From Sphingomonas flavescens (GTDB lineage: Bacteria > Pseudomonadota > Alphaproteobacteria > Sphingomonadales > Sphingomonadaceae): DNA of 64,000 nt. Shown here one piece after another: positions 15,820 through 27,353 of this stretch. Positions within the stretch are counted from its first letter, which is position 1. Each line of letters opens with the position of its first letter. Under the pieces are notes generated by a model. That model was given only the letters and a program-made list of their open reading frames with translations, had not been told where the DNA came from and searched no databases. Both the position numbers and the translations under genes were made by a program. Location: NCBI RefSeq assembly GCF_030866745.1, contig NZ_CP133016.1:1178001-1242000 (forward strand), in the 5' to 3' direction.

Positions 15820-17069
15820 TAGCCGCCCTTCATTGCGTCGATCAGCCGGCCGACCATTCCCTTGTTGCGCGACGGCTTGACCACCGGACCCGCGATGTCG
15901 CGGATGTCGCCGCGGCCGCTGGCGGCGAGCATGGCGAGGCCGACGAGGGTCGAGAAAGCGGGGCCGCTGTGCGCATCGGGCAGGCCGGTGATCTGCTTGG
16001 GCCGTCCCAATCGGACGGCGCGGCCGAGGACGCCTTGCATGTAATCGGCGACGTTCTTCAGCTCGGCACCGCCGCCGGTCAGCACGACCTGGCGACCGAC
16101 GGGGCCCGTGAAGCCGAGCGTCTTGAGCGCAGCCTCGATCTCGTTGGTCAGTTCTTCGACGCGCTGGCGAATGACCATCATCAGCTGAGCGCGAGTAAGC
16201 TTCATCGGCTCGGCCCCCTGCTCCGCTCCAATCTGCGTCGCCTCGATGATCTCGTGATTGTCGCGCGGACTCGTCATCGCCGAGCCGTAGAAGCACTTCA
16301 GCCGCTCGGCATCACGGCGCTGCACGGCGAAGGCCGCGGCGATGTCGTTGGTGATATCCTTGGCGCCGAGCGGGATCGAATGGAGGCCGAGCAGCATCCC
16401 GCCGTAGTGCACGGACACGTTGGTCACTTCAGCGCCCATCTCGACCAGCGCGACGCCGAGCTCGCGCTCTTCCTCGCTGAGGCAGGCGAGGCCCGCCGCG
16501 ATCGGAGAGGCGACGATGGCACGGACGCCGAGGTGCGCCTGACGGATGACGGTGTCGATGTTGCGCAGTGGCGCGGGTTCGGCAGCGATGACATGGATGT
16601 CGACGCCGAGCTTGCTGGCGTGGAGACCGATCGGCTGGTGCACGCCCTGCGCGCGGTCGATGGTGAACAAAGCGGGGTGCGCGTGGAGAACGACCTGGCC
16701 GTTCTTGTCGATGGCGTCCTTGCCAGCCTGAAGGAGTTGGTTGATGTCCGCCTGCTCAATGGCGTGGCCGCCCAGCTCGACCTCGACATTGGCGAGGTCG
16801 CTGACTAGGCCGCCGGCGCCGTAGCTGGCCCACACGTCCTCGACGGTTAGGCCGGACATGCGCTCGGCAAGCTCGACCGCTTCGCGCACGGCGAACTCGC
16901 TGGCGGCCATGTCGGTGATGAAGCCGCGCTTGACGCCGCGACTCTCGCGCTGGCCGGTGCCGAGCACCGTCAGGCGGCCCGTCTCGTCGGCCCGCGCGAT
17001 CATCGCGCTGACCTTGGACGATCCAATATCGAGGGCGGCGATGAGGGGTTGTTCGACCGGCTGCGCCAC
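15816..17069 (-). CDS. ftsA: Cell division protein FtsA
   Basis: Actin-like ATPase that tethers FtsZ filaments to the membrane and recruits late divisome proteins. Seen: phosphate-1 motif ALDIGSSKVSAMIAR near the N-terminus, the SHS2 (1C) region with RGFITDMAASEFAVREAVE, the adenosine motif VVLTGGGAELKNV, and a C-terminal amphipathic helix (KGMVGRLIDAMKGGY) for membrane targeting. 417 aa, normal length. The start is GTG, overlapping the last base of the ftsQ TAG. It is followed by the coupled MFS gene instead of ftsZ. Confidence 0.97.
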   Translation of the reverse strand: MAQPVEQPLIAALDIGSSKVSAMIARADETGRLTVLGTGQRESRGVKRGFITDMAASEFAVREAVELAERMSGLTVEDVWASYGAGGLVSDLANVEVELGGHAIEQADINQLLQAGKDAIDKNGQVVLHAHPALFTIDRAQGVHQPIGLHASKLGVDIHVIAAEPAPLRNIDTVIRQAHLGVRAIVASPIAAGLACLSEEERELGVALVEMGAEVTNVSVHYGGMLLGLHSIPLGAKDITNDIAAAFAVQRRDAERLKCFYGSAMTSPRDNHEIIEATQIGAEQGAEPMKLTRAQLMMVIRQRVEELTNEIEAALKTLGFTGPVGRQVVLTGGGAELKNVADYMQGVLGRAVRLGRPKQITGLPDAHSGPAFSTLVGLAMLAASGRGDIRDIAGPVVKPSRNKGMVGRLIDAMKGGY

Positions 17070-17989
17070 TAGCCCTCCTGCGGCGGCGGTGCGGCGGGCG
17101 CGATGGCTTCGCCCGGCGCGCGCGGCAGGCGGACGATCATCTTGCCGGGCACGCGAAGGTCGAAGCGCAAGATGCCGCGGCCGAGCAGGCCGGTCTGCTT
17201 GTCGAGGCGCACGAACTTGGTCAGCGCCGCCTTGGCCGCTTCCTCGCCTTCGGGCAGCGACACGGTCTCGCCGGACTGGAAGCTGAGGTCCCAGCGGCGG
17301 CCACCGACCCAGTTTGCAGATGCGAGTTGCGGCTTTAGGGTCGGAACGGCAGCCATCAGGCGGCCGAGCTGTTCCGATTGCGCGTTGGCGCCGGTGCCGA
17401 TCACGAGCGGCAGATCTGGCATCTTGTCGACGGGAACGCGATCGAGAACGACGCCTTCATGGTCGATGAGCGCGAGACGGCCATCGCTTTGCCACAGGGC
17501 GGACGGCGTGCGCTCGACGATGTCGATGACGAGCGTGTCCGGCAGTCGGTGCGAGACGCGCGCGTCCTTGACCCAGCCGTAGCCGAGCAGGCGCTGGCGG
17601 ATGGCGGACACGTCGACGAGGGCTTGCGGCGCTTTGCTCAAGCCAGCTTCGTCGGCCGCGCGCTTGAGCTCGTCGGTGACGACCGCGTCGACCAATTTGC
17701 GGTCCATCTTGTTAATGCCAACGATCTGATAGCCGCTGACGGTGAAGCCGGCGTGGCCGACCGCCACTCCCGCCGCGCGTTCCGCCTTGGCGGGGATATC
17801 GAGGGCGATCAGGGCGACGAAGGCAATGACGACGACGAAAGCGGCGAAGACGAGACCCGCGACCTTGTTGGCGCGCGCCTGATCGACCGGGAGGCGTTTC
17901 ACGATCTTCTTGGGGACCGCGACCTTGGAGGATTTCTTGGCGTTAGCGCGACCGGCGCTGCCGCCGCGACGTACGTGGGCGGCGGTCAT
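17069..17989 (-). CDS. ftsQ: Cell division protein FtsQ
   Basis: Bitopic divisome protein that links early and late division proteins. It has a basic cytoplasmic N-terminus, one membrane helix (VAGLVFAAFVVVIAFVALIAL, about 43-63), a POTRA domain (VAVGHAGFTVSGYQIVGINKM, VKDARVSHRLPDTLVIDIVER) and an FtsQ-type beta domain. 306 aa. The ATG overlaps the ddl stop as ATGA and the stop meets the ftsA GTG. The C-terminal tail is Pro/Ala rich. Confidence 0.93.
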   Translation of the reverse strand: MTAAHVRRGGSAGRANAKKSSKVAVPKKIVKRLPVDQARANKVAGLVFAAFVVVIAFVALIALDIPAKAERAAGVAVGHAGFTVSGYQIVGINKMDRKLVDAVVTDELKRAADEAGLSKAPQALVDVSAIRQRLLGYGWVKDARVSHRLPDTLVIDIVERTPSALWQSDGRLALIDHEGVVLDRVPVDKMPDLPLVIGTGANAQSEQLGRLMAAVPTLKPQLASANWVGGRRWDLSFQSGETVSLPEGEEAAKAALTKFVRLDKQTGLLGRGILRFDLRVPGKMIVRLPRAPGEAIAPAAPPPQEG

Positions 17990-18912
17990 TTCAGCGCTTC
18001 CTCGATCAGGCGCTCGACCAGTTCGCCATAGGCGATGCCGCGATGCTTGGCCTGCTCGGGCACCAGGCTGAGCGGGGTCATGCCGGGCTGGGTGTTGACC
18101 TCGAGCAGATAGATGCCAGCCTCGCCCAGCTCATCGTCCCAACGGAAGTCGGAGCGCGAGGCGCCCTTGCAGCCGAGCAGCTGATGCGCCCGCGCGGCGA
18201 TGTCCATCATCGACTGCGCGATCTCGTACGGCACCTCGGCGGGGCAGACGTGCTGGGTCAGACCGTCGGTATATTTGGCGTCGTAGTCGTAAAAGCCGGC
18301 CTTGGGCTTGAGCTCGGTCACCGCCAGCGGGTCGTTGCCGAGCACAGCGACGGTGAGCTCGCGGCCCTTGATGAAGGGTTCGGCCAGCAGCCGGTCGAAA
18401 TGCTGCCAAGGTCCCTCGACGTCCTTGCCAATCGGGTTGCCGTAGTTGCCGTCGTCCGTGACGATCGCGACGCCGACGGACGAACCTTCGTTGACCGGCT
18501 TCACCACATAGGGCCGCGCGATCGGGTCTTCCTGGTGCAGGCTCTCGCTGGAAACGATGGTGCCTTCGGGCATGCGGATGCGGTGCGGCACCAGCACCAT
18601 CTTGGTCAGCTCCTTGTCAATCGCGATGACCGACGTCTCGACGCCGCTGTGCGTGTAGCGGAAACCCATCAGGTCCATCATGCCCTGGACGGTGCCATCC
18701 TCGCCCGGCGTTCCGTGCAGCGCGTTGAAGACCACGTCGGGCTTCAGCTCGGTGAGGCGCGCGGCGACGTCGCGGTCCATGTCGAGCTCGGTCACGTTCG
18801 ACCAGCCGCGCTCGCGCAGCGCGCCAGCGACGCCCTTGCCGCTCGTCAGCGAGACTTCGCGCTCCGACGACCAGCCCCCCATCAGGACGACAACGTGCAG
18901 ATCCTTGTTCAT
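17986..18912 (-). CDS. ddl: D-alanine--D-alanine ligase
   Basis: ATP-grasp enzyme that makes the D-Ala-D-Ala dipeptide for peptidoglycan precursors. Motifs: GGWSSEREVSLTSG at the N-terminus, LHGTPGEDGTVQG, the ATP-binding VVKPVNEGSSVGV, and the metal/substrate motif LLEVNTQPGMTPLSL. I chose [10 protein letters not shown] at 18912 (308 aa) because it overlaps the murB stop as ATGA and matches the family start. Confidence 0.96.
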   Translation of the reverse strand: MNKDLHVVVLMGGWSSEREVSLTSGKGVAGALRERGWSNVTELDMDRDVAARLTELKPDVVFNALHGTPGEDGTVQGMMDLMGFRYTHSGVETSVIAIDKELTKMVLVPHRIRMPEGTIVSSESLHQEDPIARPYVVKPVNEGSSVGVAIVTDDGNYGNPIGKDVEGPWQHFDRLLAEPFIKGRELTVAVLGNDPLAVTELKPKAGFYDYDAKYTDGLTQHVCPAEVPYEIAQSMMDIAARAHQLLGCKGASRSDFRWDDELGEAGIYLLEVNTQPGMTPLSLVPEQAKHRGIAYGELVERLIEEALK

Positions 18913-19802
18913 TCCTTGCCGACCCGTTGGATTTCCCATTCGAGGGTGATGTGGGTTTTCGCTTCGACGCGGCGCCGCACTTCCTCGCCCAGCTCCTCGA
19001 TCTCCGCACTGGTGGCGCTACCGAGGTTGAGGAGGAAATTACAGTGCTTTTCCGAGACTTGCGCGTCGCCGATCCGGAAGCCGCGGCAGCCCGCCGCGTC
19101 GACCAGTGCCCAGGCCTTGTGGCCCGGCGGGTTCTTAAAGGTCGAGCCGCCGGTGCGGCTGCGCAGCGGCTGCGATTCCTCGCGGGCGCGGGCGATGGCG
19201 TCCATCTCGGCCCCTATGGCCTCCGGATCGCCGGGCTGACCGCGGAACACGGCGTCGATTACGATCGCGCCCCCAGGCAGCGCGCTGTGGCGGTAGGTGT
19301 AGCCGAGCTTGTCTAGCGGCCATTCCTCGACCTCGCCGGAGCGCAGCGCGACGCGGGCGGAGACGAGGATGTCGCAAACCTCGCGGCCATAGGCGCCGCC
19401 GTTCATGCGAACGAAGCCGCCAACGGTGCCCGGGATGCCGCGGAGGAATTCGAGGCCGGCGATGCCTTTGTCGCGAACGGTCGAGGAGACGAGGATGCCG
19501 GTCGCGCCGCCGCCGCAACGGACGGTGGTTTCGTCAAGCTGCTCGATTTTGGCGAACGGCTTGCCGAGGCGGACGACGACGCCTCGCACGCCGCCGTCAC
19601 GGACGATAAGGTTGGAGCCGAGGCCGAGGGCCATGACCGGCACGTCGGGATCGAGGCAACGGAGGAAGTCGGTGAGGTCCTGCTCGTCCGCGGGCTCGAA
19701 CAGCCATTCCGCACTACCGCCGCTCTTGAACCACACCAGCGGGGCGAGCGGCGCGTTGGGGGTCAGCTTGCCGCGAACGGCGGGCATGGTGGCGACGCTC
19801 AT
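18909..19802 (-). CDS. murB: UDP-N-acetylenolpyruvoylglucosamine reductase MurB
   Basis: FAD enzyme that reduces UDP-GlcNAc-enolpyruvate to UDP-MurNAc. It has the FAD-binding [19 protein letters not shown], the [12 protein letters not shown] motif, and SGSTFKNP-like ([15 protein letters not shown]) near the C-terminus with the proton-donor Ser. 297 aa. The ATG at 19802 overlaps the murC stop (ATGA), and the gene's own stop overlaps ddl. A second ATG five codons downstream is possible. Confidence 0.95.
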   Translation of the reverse strand: MSVATMPAVRGKLTPNAPLAPLVWFKSGGSAEWLFEPADEQDLTDFLRCLDPDVPVMALGLGSNLIVRDGGVRGVVVRLGKPFAKIEQLDETTVRCGGGATGILVSSTVRDKGIAGLEFLRGIPGTVGGFVRMNGGAYGREVCDILVSARVALRSGEVEEWPLDKLGYTYRHSALPGGAIVIDAVFRGQPGDPEAIGAEMDAIARAREESQPLRSRTGGSTFKNPPGHKAWALVDAAGCRGFRIGDAQVSEKHCNFLLNLGSATSAEIEELGEEVRRRVEAKTHITLEWEIQRVGKE

Positions 19803-21211
19803 TTGCGCGCCCTCGCATCGCAGATGCCGTCGGCGAGTGCTGCGGCCCATTTGGTGATGTCGCCGGCGCCCATGCAAATGACCATGTCGCCTTCGGCAGC
19901 GAGGTCCCGCAGTTCGCCGCACAGTTGTTCGAGACTGTCCACGGTACGCACCATGCGGTGTCCGTGGGCGCGCAGGCCCTCGACCAGCGCCGCAGCATCG
20001 ACGCCGTCGATCGGCTCCTCACCCGCGGCGTAGACGGGCGTGACGAAGACGACGTCGGCGTCGTTAAAGGCGTTCTGAAATTCTTCCATCAGCCCCTGGA
20101 GCCGCGTGAAGCGGTGCGGCTGAACGACCGCGATGACGCGGCCTTCGGCTCCTTCGCGCGCCGCGGACAGAACGGCGCGGATCTCGGTCGGGTGATGCGC
20201 GTAATCGTCGATGACCGTGGCGCCGTCGACCTCGCCAACCTTGGTGAAGCGACGCTTGACGCCATCGAATCGTTCGAACCCGGCAATGATTGCATCGTCC
20301 GAAATGCCGAGTTCCAACGCGACGGCGATCGCGGCGAGCGCATTCTGTACATTGTGGCGGCCGGGGATCGGCACGCTGACCGGAATCGTGCGGCGTTCGC
20401 CTGACTTGTCGAGGATCAGAGCGTCGAACTTCGTGCCGCCGGCAACTGGCGTGACATTGTCGGCGCGCACATCGGCCAGTGCCGAAAAGCCATAGGTGAC
20501 GATCCGGCGGTCGCGGATGCGGCCGATGATGTTCTGCACCTCGGGGTGGTCTACGCAGAGCACCGCGAGACCGTAGAAAGGCACGTTCTCGATGAACTCG
20601 ACGAAGGCGTCCTTGACCCGGTCAAAGCTGCCGTAATGCTCGAGGTGCTCCGGATCGATGTTGGTGACGACGGCAATGGTGCCGTCGAGGCGAAGGAAGC
20701 TGCCGTCGCTTTCGTCGGCCTCGATCACCCACCAGTCGCTCTTGCCGAGGCGGGCGTTCGAGCCGTAGCGGTTGATGATGCCGCCGTTGATGACGGTCGG
20801 GTCGACGCCGCCGCTGTCGAGCAGCGCGGCGACCATCGACGTCGTCGTGGTCTTGCCGTGCGTCCCGGCGACCGCGACGGTCTTCTGCATGCGCATCAGC
20901 TCGGCGAGCATTTCGGCGCGGCGGACGCGCGGCAGGCGGCGCTCGGCGGCGGCCTGGACCTCCGGATTGCTGTCGGGGATGGCAGTCGAGCAGACAACGA
21001 CCGCTGCATCACCGAGATTATCGCGGGCATGGCCGATGTGCACGGGGATGCCGGCCTTGCGCAGCTTCTCGACGACATAGCCTTCGGCGGCGTCGGAGCC
21101 CTGCACCTTATAGCCGAGCTGGTGCATCACCTCGGCGATGCCGGACATGCCGATGCCGCCGATACCGACGAAATGGATCGTGCCGAGGTCGGTGCCCATC
21201 GCCTTCATCAT
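19799..21211 (-). CDS. murC: UDP-N-acetylmuramate--L-alanine ligase MurC
   Basis: Adds L-Ala to UDP-MurNAc, the first amino acid of the stem peptide. It has the N-terminal nucleotide fold [17 protein letters not shown], the ATP loop [25 protein letters not shown], and [14 protein letters not shown] in the C-terminal domain. 470 aa, normal. The start ATG at 21211 overlaps the murG stop (ATGATG context); the long open frame upstream is out-of-frame murG sequence. Confidence 0.96.
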   Translation of the reverse strand: MMKAMGTDLGTIHFVGIGGIGMSGIAEVMHQLGYKVQGSDAAEGYVVEKLRKAGIPVHIGHARDNLGDAAVVVCSTAIPDSNPEVQAAAERRLPRVRRAEMLAELMRMQKTVAVAGTHGKTTTTSMVAALLDSGGVDPTVINGGIINRYGSNARLGKSDWWVIEADESDGSFLRLDGTIAVVTNIDPEHLEHYGSFDRVKDAFVEFIENVPFYGLAVLCVDHPEVQNIIGRIRDRRIVTYGFSALADVRADNVTPVAGGTKFDALILDKSGERRTIPVSVPIPGRHNVQNALAAIAVALELGISDDAIIAGFERFDGVKRRFTKVGEVDGATVIDDYAHHPTEIRAVLSAAREGAEGRVIAVVQPHRFTRLQGLMEEFQNAFNDADVVFVTPVYAAGEEPIDGVDAAALVEGLRAHGHRMVRTVDSLEQLCGELRDLAAEGDMVICMGAGDITKWAAALADGICDARARK

Positions 21212-22362
21212 GCCGGCATGGCTCCATCCGGAGCGGCGGCGGTGACGCGCGGCGACAAGCCGACGGGCACGGGGGCGACACCGTTGCCGACGCGCTCGAC
21301 CAAGTCGGCGAGGTCGCGCGCGGCGTGCGGGCGGCCGACTGAGAGGGCGCGGGCGGCGGCGTTGTTGAGCGCGACGGGATCCATCGCCAGCGCCTCGATC
21401 TGGCGCGCGAGCACGTCGGGCGTGAAGCCCGATTGCGGGATCGAGCGCGCGCCGCCGGCCTTCACCATCTCGCGGGCGTTGGCGGTCTGGTGATCGTCCG
21501 TCGCGGCGGCGAAGGGAATTAGGATCGCGGGGCGACCTGCGGCGGTCAGCTCGGCGATGGTCGAAGCACCCGCGCGGCCGATCATCAGGTGGCAGTCGCC
21601 GAGCTTCGCGGCCATGTCCTCGATATAGGTCATCAGCTCGGCCGGGATTCCGAGCTCGGCGTAGCGCTGGCGAACGCGTTCGATGTCGTCGGGCCGGCAT
21701 TGCTGGACGACCTGCAGCCGGCGGCGCAGCGATGGATCGAGGAGGCCGAGGCCTTCGGGGACGACGCGGCCGAGGATGCTGGCGCCCTGACTGCCGCCGG
21801 TGACGAGGAGCTTGAGCGGCGCGGCTTCGTCGAACGCCGGGAACGGCATCGTGCCGAGGCGCGAGATTTCCTCGCGGACGGGATTGCCGACGACGACGAC
21901 CTTGGCGCGGTATGCGGGTTTCAGGCGGTCGATCTGGTCGTAGGCAACGCCGATCGCTTCGGCTTCACCAGCCAGCAGGCGATTGACGCGGCCCATGACC
22001 GCATTCTGTTCGTGCAGGACGGTCGGGATTTTGCGCGAACTGGCGGCGAGCAGCGACGGGAATGCGGGATAGCCGCCGAAGCCGACCACTGCGTCGGGGG
22101 TGTGCTCGCGGTAGAGGCGCTTGGCCTGCCCCCTGCCCTTCATGACCGCGCTCGCGGCCTTGATCCAGCCTAGCGGACCGCCGCCCAGGCGTCCGGCGGG
22201 AAGGATATGGACCGGAACGCCGTCGAAGAGACCGGGAAAGCGCGCGCCGCGTTCGTCGGTGATCAGCAGCACGCCGTGGCCGCGAGCCTTGAACTCGGCG
22301 GCCAGCGCGTGCGCCGGGATCATGTGGCCGCCAGTCCCTCCGGCAGCGAGCGCGAAATTCAT
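21208..22362 (-). CDS. murG: UDP-N-acetylglucosamine transferase MurG
   Basis: GT28 enzyme that adds GlcNAc to lipid I to give lipid II on the inner face of the membrane. The N-terminal glycine-rich loop [12 protein letters not shown] and the C-terminal [23 protein letters not shown] donor-binding region (around residues 275-300) are clear. 384 aa. The start MNFALAAGG at 22362 overlaps the ftsW stop by ATGA and was preferred over a GTG eight codons upstream. Confidence 0.96.
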   Translation of the reverse strand: MNFALAAGGTGGHMIPAHALAAEFKARGHGVLLITDERGARFPGLFDGVPVHILPAGRLGGGPLGWIKAASAVMKGRGQAKRLYREHTPDAVVGFGGYPAFPSLLAASSRKIPTVLHEQNAVMGRVNRLLAGEAEAIGVAYDQIDRLKPAYRAKVVVVGNPVREEISRLGTMPFPAFDEAAPLKLLVTGGSQGASILGRVVPEGLGLLDPSLRRRLQVVQQCRPDDIERVRQRYAELGIPAELMTYIEDMAAKLGDCHLMIGRAGASTIAELTAAGRPAILIPFAAATDDHQTANAREMVKAGGARSIPQSGFTPDVLARQIEALAMDPVALNNAAARALSVGRPHAARDLADLVERVGNGVAPVPVGLSPRVTAAAPDGAMPA

Positions 22363-23582
22363 GCCGTGATGCTCTCCCCGCTCCACTTCACGACGTAGGG
22401 CGAGCGGGTCAGATAGGGATTTCGGCGGGTGAAGGCGAGCAGCAGGCCCATGCCGATCGAGAGCGCGAGCATCGATGAACCGCCATAGCTGATGAACGGC
22501 AGCGTCATGCCCTTGGATGGCGCGAGCTGCACGTTGACCATCATGTTGATCAGCGCCTGTAGCCCGAACTCGATGGCGAGGCCGGCGGCGGCGAGGATCG
22601 AGAAACTGTTGTCCTCGTCGAGCAACTTGATCAGCACCCGGGCGACGATGGCGAGATAGAGGAAGGCGATGGCGAGGCAGGCGATCAGCCCGAACTCCTC
22701 GCCGATGACGGAGAAGATGTAATCGGTGTGCGGCTCGGGCAGGCCGAATTTGCGGGTGCCCCCGCCCGGACCCATGCCGAACAGGCCGCCCGCGGTGATC
22801 GTCCGCAGCGCGTTCTCGACCTGGAAATTATCGCCTTCGCCGAACAGGAAGCCGTCGATGCGGACAGTGGCGACGGGATAGAAAAAGTAGGCGAGGATGA
22901 CGCCGACCACCGCGCAGGCGGCGAGGATGCCGAGCATGCGCAGGCTGACGCCTGCTAGCGCCAGCATCGCGACCCACACCGAGCAAAAAATGATCGTGCT
23001 GCCGAAGTCCGGCTGCTTCATCAGCAGGATGGCGATGAGGCCGACGACGCCGGCCGAGATCGGGAAGACCGGCAGCGACTTGTCGGTGTTCTTCAGGCTG
23101 AGCAGCCACGCCATCGCGACGACGAAGAAGGGCTTGAGGAATTCCGACGGCTGCACCTGGCCGAGGCCGAATTCGAGCCAGCGGCGGGCGCCGTTATGCT
23201 CCGGCCCGACGATGGGCACGAAGATCAGCATGGTGAAGAAGATCGCCGCGCCGATCAGCGAGAAGCGGCGCACCCGGTCCTTGGGCATCATCGAGATGCC
23301 GATCATCACCGGCACGCCGACCGCGATCCACACCAGTTGGCGCCAGAAATAATAGAGTTCGGAGAAGCGGACGTTGCCGCCCGAATAACGCTGACCGGCA
23401 GCGGGCGAGGCGGCGGCGACGGCAATCAGGCCAATGGCGATCAGCACGGTCACCAGCAGCAGCAGGACCTTGTCGATCTCCCAGAACCAGCGGCCCATGG
23501 CGCTGGTGTCCGACCGGCCATAGCGTTCCGGATCGATCAGCGACGCCTTGGCCTTGATCTGGCCCGAGATGCTCTTGATCAT
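22359..23582 (-). CDS. ftsW: Peptidoglycan glycosyltransferase FtsW
   Basis: SEDS-family septal glycan polymerase that works with the class B PBP encoded by ftsI. 407 residues with about ten membrane segments. The conserved stretches are GARRWLEFGLGQVQPSEFLKP, the Asp-containing KQPDFGSTIIF, and FISYGGSSMLALSIGMGLLL near the end. A cytoplasmic N-terminal extension of about 35 residues precedes the first helix. Its ATG overlaps the murD stop. Confidence 0.95.
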   Translation of the reverse strand: MIKSISGQIKAKASLIDPERYGRSDTSAMGRWFWEIDKVLLLLVTVLIAIGLIAVAAASPAAGQRYSGGNVRFSELYYFWRQLVWIAVGVPVMIGISMMPKDRVRRFSLIGAAIFFTMLIFVPIVGPEHNGARRWLEFGLGQVQPSEFLKPFFVVAMAWLLSLKNTDKSLPVFPISAGVVGLIAILLMKQPDFGSTIIFCSVWVAMLALAGVSLRMLGILAACAVVGVILAYFFYPVATVRIDGFLFGEGDNFQVENALRTITAGGLFGMGPGGGTRKFGLPEPHTDYIFSVIGEEFGLIACLAIAFLYLAIVARVLIKLLDEDNSFSILAAAGLAIEFGLQALINMMVNVQLAPSKGMTLPFISYGGSSMLALSIGMGLLLAFTRRNPYLTRSPYVVKWSGESITA

Positions 23583-24913
23583 AACTTCCCCACCAAATCC
23601 CGGAACTGGTCGCCCCGGTCCTCGAAGTCGCGGAACTGGTCGAAACTGGCACAGGCCGGCGACAACAGCACCGTATCACCGGGCGCGGAATCCGCAGCCG
23701 CCGCGCGTATGGCATCGGCCAGTTTTCCACAGTTTTTCACACAGATGCGCCCACCGAGCAGCCGCTCGAACAGGTCAGCCGCTTCGCCGATCGTGTAGGC
23801 GGCGACGACGTGCCCGAAAAAAGGCGAGCATTCGTCGAGATTGTCGGTCTTCGCCTGCCCGCCGCAGATCCAGCGAATGCGCTCAAATGCGGCGAGCGCG
23901 GGGGCGGTGGCTGTCGGGTTGGTGGCCTTGCTGTCGTTGACGAACAGGACGCCGTTCAGGTCGCAAATGCGCTCCATGCGATGTGGGAGGCCGGGGTAGG
24001 TTCGGAGAGCGTCACGGATCTTGTCCCAACTCACTACTGAGCGGCCGATGAAATTCGACCTAATGTTCCGTGCGGCCCACACCGCCGCGATCACGTTCTC
24101 TGCGTTGTGAGGCCCGGCGAGCGTCGGCCAGTCTTCTTGCCTGCCGATGCGGGATTGCAGGTCTTTTGATCTCAGTTCGCCCGCCGTTACGATCAATACG
24201 TTTTCGGAGAATTCTTCGTGCTCCGCGGCAATCTGTGACACCGCACCTCGATCTTCGACGAAAATTGGCGTGTGCCTAGCCGTTTGCACGGCAAACAGCC
24301 GAGCCTTGGACGCGGCATACGCTTCGAAGCTCTCGTACCGGTCGAGATGATCGGGCGTGATGTTGAGCAGCACCGCGACGTCGCAGTCGAGGCTTTGCGT
24401 CAGGTCGATCTGGTAGCTCGAGAGCTCCAGCACATAGACCCCGCCCTTGGGCAGCGGATCCTGCGACAGGATCGGAAGACCGATGTTGCCGCCCATGGTG
24501 GTGGGCACGCCCGCGGTCTTGAGAATGTGGTGGACGAGCGCGGTGGTGGTCGACTTGCCGTTGGTGCCGGTGATGCCGACGACCTTGTGCGGCGGCAGCT
24601 CCGGGCGGGCTCGCGCGAACAGCTCGATGTCGCCGATGATCTCGACCCCGGCATCGCGGGCGCGCTGCGCGATGGGGTGGCGGTTGAGTGGCAAGCCCGG
24701 CGTGACGACGAGGCTGTCGAACTGGGAGAGGTCGGCTTCGTCGAGGTTGGCGAGTTCTGTACCCGCGGGCGCGTTCGCCCTCGCCTCCTCTTTCGCATCC
24801 CAGGCGGTGACGTGCGCGCGGCTCGCCAGCAGCGCCTCAACCGTCGCAATCCCCGACCGCGCAAGACCGTAAACCGCGTAATGCTTGCCTGCGAAGGCCC
24901 GCGAGGTGATCAC
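23579..24913 (-). CDS. murD: UDP-N-acetylmuramoylalanine--D-glutamate ligase MurD
   Basis: Adds D-Glu to UDP-MurNAc-L-Ala. It shows [15 protein letters not shown] at the N-terminus, the ATP loop [30 protein letters not shown] in the central domain, and [17 protein letters not shown] in the third domain. 444 aa. The start is a GTG at 24913 that overlaps the mraY stop (GTGA). Confidence 0.96.
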   Translation of the reverse strand: MITSRAFAGKHYAVYGLARSGIATVEALLASRAHVTAWDAKEEARANAPAGTELANLDEADLSQFDSLVVTPGLPLNRHPIAQRARDAGVEIIGDIELFARARPELPPHKVVGITGTNGKSTTTALVHHILKTAGVPTTMGGNIGLPILSQDPLPKGGVYVLELSSYQIDLTQSLDCDVAVLLNITPDHLDRYESFEAYAASKARLFAVQTARHTPIFVEDRGAVSQIAAEHEEFSENVLIVTAGELRSKDLQSRIGRQEDWPTLAGPHNAENVIAAVWAARNIRSNFIGRSVVSWDKIRDALRTYPGLPHRMERICDLNGVLFVNDSKATNPTATAPALAAFERIRWICGGQAKTDNLDECSPFFGHVVAAYTIGEAADLFERLLGGRICVKNCGKLADAIRAAAADSAPGDTVLLSPACASFDQFRDFEDRGDQFRDLVGKL

Positions 24914-25980
24914 CGCAGCTTGAGCGTCGCGAGGCCCGCCAGGGCGAGCACGAAGCTGATGATCCAGAAGCGGATGACGACGGTCGGCTCCGACCAGCCG
25001 AGATGTTCGAAATGGTGGTGGATCGGCGCCATCAGGAAGACGCGCTTGCCGGTGCGCTTGTAGACGGCGACCTGGATGACGACGCTTAAGGCCTCGACGA
25101 CGAACAGGCCGCCGACGATGGCGAGCACGAACTCATGGTGGGTGGCGACCGCAACTGCGCCGAGCGCGCCGCCGAGCGCAAGGCTGCCGGTATCGCCCAT
25201 GAAGACCGCCGCGGGCGGCGCGTTGAACCACAGGAAGGCGAGGCCCGCGCCGACGATGGCGAGGCACAGCACGGTAAGGTCGCCGACGCCGGGGACGTGC
25301 GGGATGCCGAGATATTCGGCGAACTTCGCGTTGCCGACTAGGTAGCTGATCAGGAGGAAGGCGATGCTGGCGATTATCACCGGCATGGTGGCGAGGCCGT
25401 CGAGCCCGTCGGTCAGGTTCACGGCGTTGCCGAAGGCGACGATGACGAAGGCACCGAACAGGATGTAGCCCCAGCCGAGGTCCGCCACAGTCTCCTTGAT
25501 GAAAGGCAGGTGCAGGCCGGTGCCGCCGGTGCGGACGATCAACCAAGTGGCCGCGCCCGCGATCAGGAATTCGAGGGCAAGGCGCGTCTTGCCCGACAGG
25601 CCCGCGTGGTGCGCCTTGCGGACCTTGTCGTAATCATCGAGCCAGCCGATCAGCCCGAACCCGCCAGTGACGAGCAGACACGCCCAGACATAGGGGTTCT
25701 TGAGGTCCATCCACAGCAAGACCGAGATCGCGACCGAGGTCAGGATGAGGAGACCGCCCATGGTCGGCGTGCCGCGTTTGGCGAGGTGGCTTTGCGGGCC
25801 GTCCGTGCGGATTGGCTGCCCCTTGCCCTGTTTGGTGCGCAGCCAGCCGATCAGCCAGGGACCGAGCAGCAGGCCGATCAGCAGCGCGGTCGCGCTCGCC
25901 GCGCCGGCGCGGAAGCTCAGGTAGCGGATGAGGTTGAGGATGCCGGGAAAGCCCAGCTGCTCGGCGATCACGTAGAGCAT
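24910..25980 (-). CDS. mraY: Phospho-MurNAc-pentapeptide transferase MraY
   Basis: Integral membrane enzyme that makes lipid I from UDP-MurNAc-pentapeptide and undecaprenyl phosphate. 356 aa, about ten membrane segments, with the catalytic regions [43 protein letters not shown] and MAPIHHHFE. The start [13 protein letters not shown] matches the family and overlaps the end of murF by 13 nt. Confidence 0.97.
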   Translation of the reverse strand: MLYVIAEQLGFPGILNLIRYLSFRAGAASATALLIGLLLGPWLIGWLRTKQGKGQPIRTDGPQSHLAKRGTPTMGGLLILTSVAISVLLWMDLKNPYVWACLLVTGGFGLIGWLDDYDKVRKAHHAGLSGKTRLALEFLIAGAATWLIVRTGGTGLHLPFIKETVADLGWGYILFGAFVIVAFGNAVNLTDGLDGLATMPVIIASIAFLLISYLVGNAKFAEYLGIPHVPGVGDLTVLCLAIVGAGLAFLWFNAPPAAVFMGDTGSLALGGALGAVAVATHHEFVLAIVGGLFVVEALSVVIQVAVYKRTGKRVFLMAPIHHHFEHLGWSEPTVVIRFWIISFVLALAGLATLKLR

Positions 25981-27353
25981 GTGACGCCCCCTGCAACGCG
26001 CTCGACCAGTTTCGCAAGCCCGACGGCGTTGGACGCCTTGACCAGCACGGCGTCGCCGCCGCGAAGGATCGACTGCAAGGCGGCGGTGGCTTGATCGACG
26101 TCGCTCACGCGGTCGACCGGCAGCTGGCCAGCAAGTGCGGCTTCGAGCGACGCCATTTCGGCGCCGATTAGGATGAGGTGGTCGACCTTTGCTGACAGAA
26201 CCGCGGGGGCAAGGCCCGCGTGAAGCGCGTCGGCATGTGCGCCAAGCTCGCGCATCGTGCCGAGCACCGCAATGCGCCGCTGCACGCCCCGCTCTTCACC
26301 CAGACTCTTAAGCGTGGCGGCCATGGAGGCCGGATTGGCATTGTAACTTTCGTCGACCAGCAGGATCTCGCCGTCTTCGGCATCGATCCGGTGACGTTCG
26401 CCGCGGCCTTTCAGACCACCGAGATCCGCCAGCGCAAGCCCGGCAAGGCCCACGTCAGCGCCGACCGCTTCCACCGCCGCTAGCACGGCGAGCGCGTTCG
26501 AAACCCAATGCTCGCCCCGCTGGGAAATGGTGAGCGTCAACTCGCGTTCGAGGAGCGACGCGCTGATCAGGCTCCCGCCGCCTTCGGCGGTCACCGCATG
26601 AATCGCGAATACGTCAGCGTCGCCAGTGCCGAAGGTAATGATGCGGTCGGCATGGCGTCGCGCAGCCTTCACGAGCCGGTCGCGCTGCGGTGTGTCGTTA
26701 GGAATGATTGCGACACCATCCCGCTCAAGACCCTCGAATATCTCGCCCTTGGCGTCGGCGATCGCTTCGATGGAGCCGAGGCTTTCGATGTGCGCGGGCG
26801 CAATAGCCGTGACCAGCGCGACGTGGGGGCGGACCTGACGAGTCAGCGCCGCGATTTCGCCCGCATTGCTCATACCCATTTCCAGCACGGCGAACTCGGC
26901 GTCGCGCGGCATGCGGGACAGGCTGAGCGGGACGCCGGTGTGATTGTTGTAGCTTTTGACCGAGCGATGGACCTTGCCTGGGTGGGAACGCTCCAGCGCA
27001 GCGGCCAATGCCTCCTTGGTACTGGTTTTTCCCACCGAACCGGTGACGCCGATGATCCTTGCGCGGCTGCGCTCGCGCGAGGCGCGGCCGAGGGCTTCGA
27101 GTGCAGCTACGGCATCGTCGACGAGCACATGCGGTCCGTCCACGGGCTGGGCGACGATTGCTCCCGCGGCGCCTTTGGCGAAGGCGCCCTCGACGAAGCG
27201 ATGGCCGTCATAGACCGTGCCCGGCATGGCGATGAACAGCTCGCCCGGCTCAACTTCGCGGCTGTCGAAGGTCACGCCAGTGACTTCGAAGCTACCACTT
27301 GCGGTGCCGCCGGTCACTTCCGCGATTTCGTCGGAGGTCCAAAGCGCGGTCAC
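25968..27353 (-). CDS. murF: UDP-N-acetylmuramoyl-tripeptide--D-alanyl-D-alanine ligase MurF
   Basis: Adds D-Ala-D-Ala to the tripeptide precursor. It has the ATP loop [49 protein letters not shown] and [16 protein letters not shown] chose GTG at 27353 (461 aa, [12 protein letters not shown]) because it gives the GTGA overlap with the murE stop seen elsewhere in this cluster. A GTG three codons upstream (27362) is the alternative. Confidence 0.95.
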   Translation of the reverse strand: MTALWTSDEIAEVTGGTASGSFEVTGVTFDSREVEPGELFIAMPGTVYDGHRFVEGAFAKGAAGAIVAQPVDGPHVLVDDAVAALEALGRASRERSRARIIGVTGSVGKTSTKEALAAALERSHPGKVHRSVKSYNNHTGVPLSLSRMPRDAEFAVLEMGMSNAGEIAALTRQVRPHVALVTAIAPAHIESLGSIEAIADAKGEIFEGLERDGVAIIPNDTPQRDRLVKAARRHADRIITFGTGDADVFAIHAVTAEGGGSLISASLLERELTLTISQRGEHWVSNALAVLAAVEAVGADVGLAGLALADLGGLKGRGERHRIDAEDGEILLVDESYNANPASMAATLKSLGEERGVQRRIAVLGTMRELGAHADALHAGLAPAVLSAKVDHLILIGAEMASLEAALAGQLPVDRVSDVDQATAALQSILRGGDAVLVKASNAVGLAKLVERVAGGVTCST